From: Bimuria novae-zelandiae CBS 107.79
Taxonomy: Eukaryota > Ascomycota > Dothideomycetes > Pleosporales > Didymosphaeriaceae
Direction: 5' to 3'
NCBI GenBank assembly: GCA_010015655.1
Contig: ML976715.1
Span: forward strand, 272,281 to 336,280
Length of the DNA stretch: 64,000 nucleotides
A program made the translations under genes and the position numbers. Positions 63,101 through 64,000 of the stretch are shown piece after piece. The first letter of the stretch is position 1, and every line of letters starts with the position of its first letter. Under the pieces are notes generated by a model. It was not told where the DNA came from. It worked only from the letters and a program-made list of their open reading frames with translations, and ran no database searches.

Positions 63101-63499
63101 TTCGCGTTGCATTGTGGGTTGGTGGAAGGCTAAAAAGATTGAGGTTGGGTGGGGATGCGCGACGCGGGTCCGGTGTCAACAGACTAATGTCTTGGCACTG
63201 TATAATCTCTACCTCTTATCATAGGTTAAGCTTTTAGCGTTAGAGTCTAAACTCTTAAACTAATAAAGAAATCTTTTAGTACTACCGCCTTAGCGTCTCG
63301 TGCGCAATACTATGTTTTTTTATAATTTTTTTATAAGACTATTTTTTACCTAGTTCTAAGGATTTTATTTTTTTAATTACTTCGTTAATTAAAGCTATAT
63401 TAGTTAAGTTATAAGGGGTGGAAGTAGAGGGTGTGATTATCTAAAGTTAGTAAGGGGTGACTTAACAAGCGAAGTGACTTAACTAGTGGTTCGGCGCAC
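60117..63499 (-). mobile_element. pogo/Fot-type DNA transposon (third), interrupted by Tc1, TSD TA
   Basis: Inverted repeats GTGTATCGACGCACTAGTTG (left) and, as complement, GTGCGCCGAACCACTAGTTA (right), flanked by TA at 60115-60116 and 63500-63501. Own length without the Tc1 insert is about 2.1 kb. Minus-strand transposase: N-terminal HTH at about 63230-63410 (IKSLELGKK..IAHETLRR), then across the Tc1 the block YYLNIYII..IRRGFLIRVI (for YNMDEKGFLIGVI), ALLSGLLFASTNSSLQST near 61490-61560, DDE core about 61100-61440 and basic tail near 60560. Same family as the relic at 5926-7400. RIP stops throughout. Confidence 0.85.
61955..63200 (-). mobile_element. Tc1/mariner DNA transposon, full length, TSD TA
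   Basis: 1,246 bp with inverted repeats CAGTACTAGGACATTAGTCT and its near-complement, flanked by TA (61953-61954, 63201-63202). Minus-strand transposase: MDNALIYTAHKMALWLEAID (catalytic Asp block, DNAPxH in active elements), then VLDFPPYLPNLNLIEYL (for PPYSPDLNPIEHLW) and LKQKVIELHPELEDQGWQQI near 62190-62230. The C-terminal half (61955-62560) and both ends are lightly mutated; the N-terminal half (62560-63080) is RIP-mutated with stops. The 74-codon plus-strand open frame at 61976 is a shadow. Confidence 0.93.
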
Positions 63500-63501
63500 T
63501 A

Positions 63502-64000
63502 TATATAGGGCTTGGCATACGGTAACTAAATCGCTATCCCTAGATGTACCGTATCAGATACGGGATATCCGGTAGTCCGTAAGTTACATGCCCATCCCTA
63601 TTCACACCTATAGGACGAGGACGCGGACAGGCAGGCGGACTTGCTGGCCGTTCGCGAGGCGGCATCTCTGTTGGAACTGAAGTTGAGTGTAAGAGTTATC
63701 AGCTATGTAGGCGAAGAAGTCGCCTATATAGGCTAGCGTACTCCTTCCGTATGCCGGGAAGCACCTGCTTCAACAGTCCTCCCAGACGGAGGAGCATGAA
63801 TATAGTATACATGAAGCATAAGCATGCCAGCCTTAGATCTTCAGGTCCTCCTTTAACCGTTGTGGAACTCGTCGAGGTGGAGGCGAAGGTCGTCGCCGTC
63901 CTTGTACCGCAGGTTGGTAGTAGTAGTAGTAGTAGTATTGGTTTTACGTCCTATGTAACCTCCCAGGGGGTATGTAGACGTGCCCTGCACTTAGTAAGGG
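63502..64000. other. Less mutated edge sequence, unassigned
   Basis: Composition returns to normal. 63528-63600 has ends TAGGGCTTGGCATACGG and complement TAGGGATGGGCATGTAAC, similar to short hAT-type inverted repeats, but no TSD was confirmed. 63918-63939 is a short (TAG)n microsatellite. No coding sequence recognised before the window ends. Confidence 0.4.
63918..63939 (+). repeat. (TAG)n microsatellite
   Basis: About seven TAG units in an otherwise unremarkable stretch. Confidence 0.8.

Noticed and set aside
1..64000. CRISPR array, bacterial-type operon, defence island or biosynthetic gene cluster
   Set aside because: No regularly spaced repeats, no clustered enzyme genes; the window is eukaryotic and transposon-dominated.

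Overview
The window looks like an AT-rich, transposon-filled stretch of a filamentous ascomycete chromosome. The genes have short GT..AG introns, there is a dispersed fungal 5S rRNA gene, and the transposons carry the mark of repeat-induced point mutation (RIP): CpA/TpG are almost absent, TpA is in excess, and transposase and pol frames are full of TAA/TAG. A Dothideomycete is my best guess; that is inference.

Layout. 1-5925: minus-strand Gypsy element (A), reaching its 5' LTR. 5926-7400: relic of a pogo/Fot transposase. 7870-9304: an intact secreted astacin-type zinc metalloprotease with one intron. 9305-14657: mostly degraded DNA, a solo Copia LTR with target-site duplication (TSD), a Gypsy LTR fragment, and a second Gypsy family (G) cut off in its protease. 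14658-19308: minus-strand Copia (K). 19309-21385: hAT element. 21386-21792: a miniature element with 61-bp terminal repeats (TRIM-like). 21793-23475: Gypsy fragments. 23476-29042: two divergent dead genes, an alpha/beta hydrolase (minus) and a membrane protein (plus); the second is split by a complete 2,996-bp hAT element with a perfect 8-bp TSD. 29140-29267: a hAT-type MITE with TSD. 29831-34714: intact gene for a 1,627-residue protein I cannot name. 34853-34971: 5S rRNA gene.

35319-58188 is one pogo/Fot element inflated from about 1.8 kb to 22.9 kb by nested insertions that can be ordered from their TSDs. Gypsy B sits in its transposase (TSD ATAGG). Gypsy H sits near its 3' end (TSD ATAGT). 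Inside Gypsy B are two unrelated solo LTRs (TSD ATAGG and TTTAT) and a solo Gypsy LTR (TSD GATAA), which itself holds a full Copia J (TSD CAACC). 58193-60107 is a second pogo copy in opposite orientation, only a TATA away. 60117-63499 is a third pogo-type element interrupted by a complete Tc1/mariner element. The last 500 bp are less mutated and unassigned.

Only three units look functional: the metalloprotease, the large helical protein and the 5S gene. They lie in unmutated islands between RIP-mutated transposons. I see no gene cluster, CRISPR array or host-defence operon. The most notable items are the nested stack, the TRIM-like element and its shared polypurine tract with Copia K, the astacin joined to a Myxococcus-type cysteine-rich repeat, and the sharp RIP borders inside single elements.
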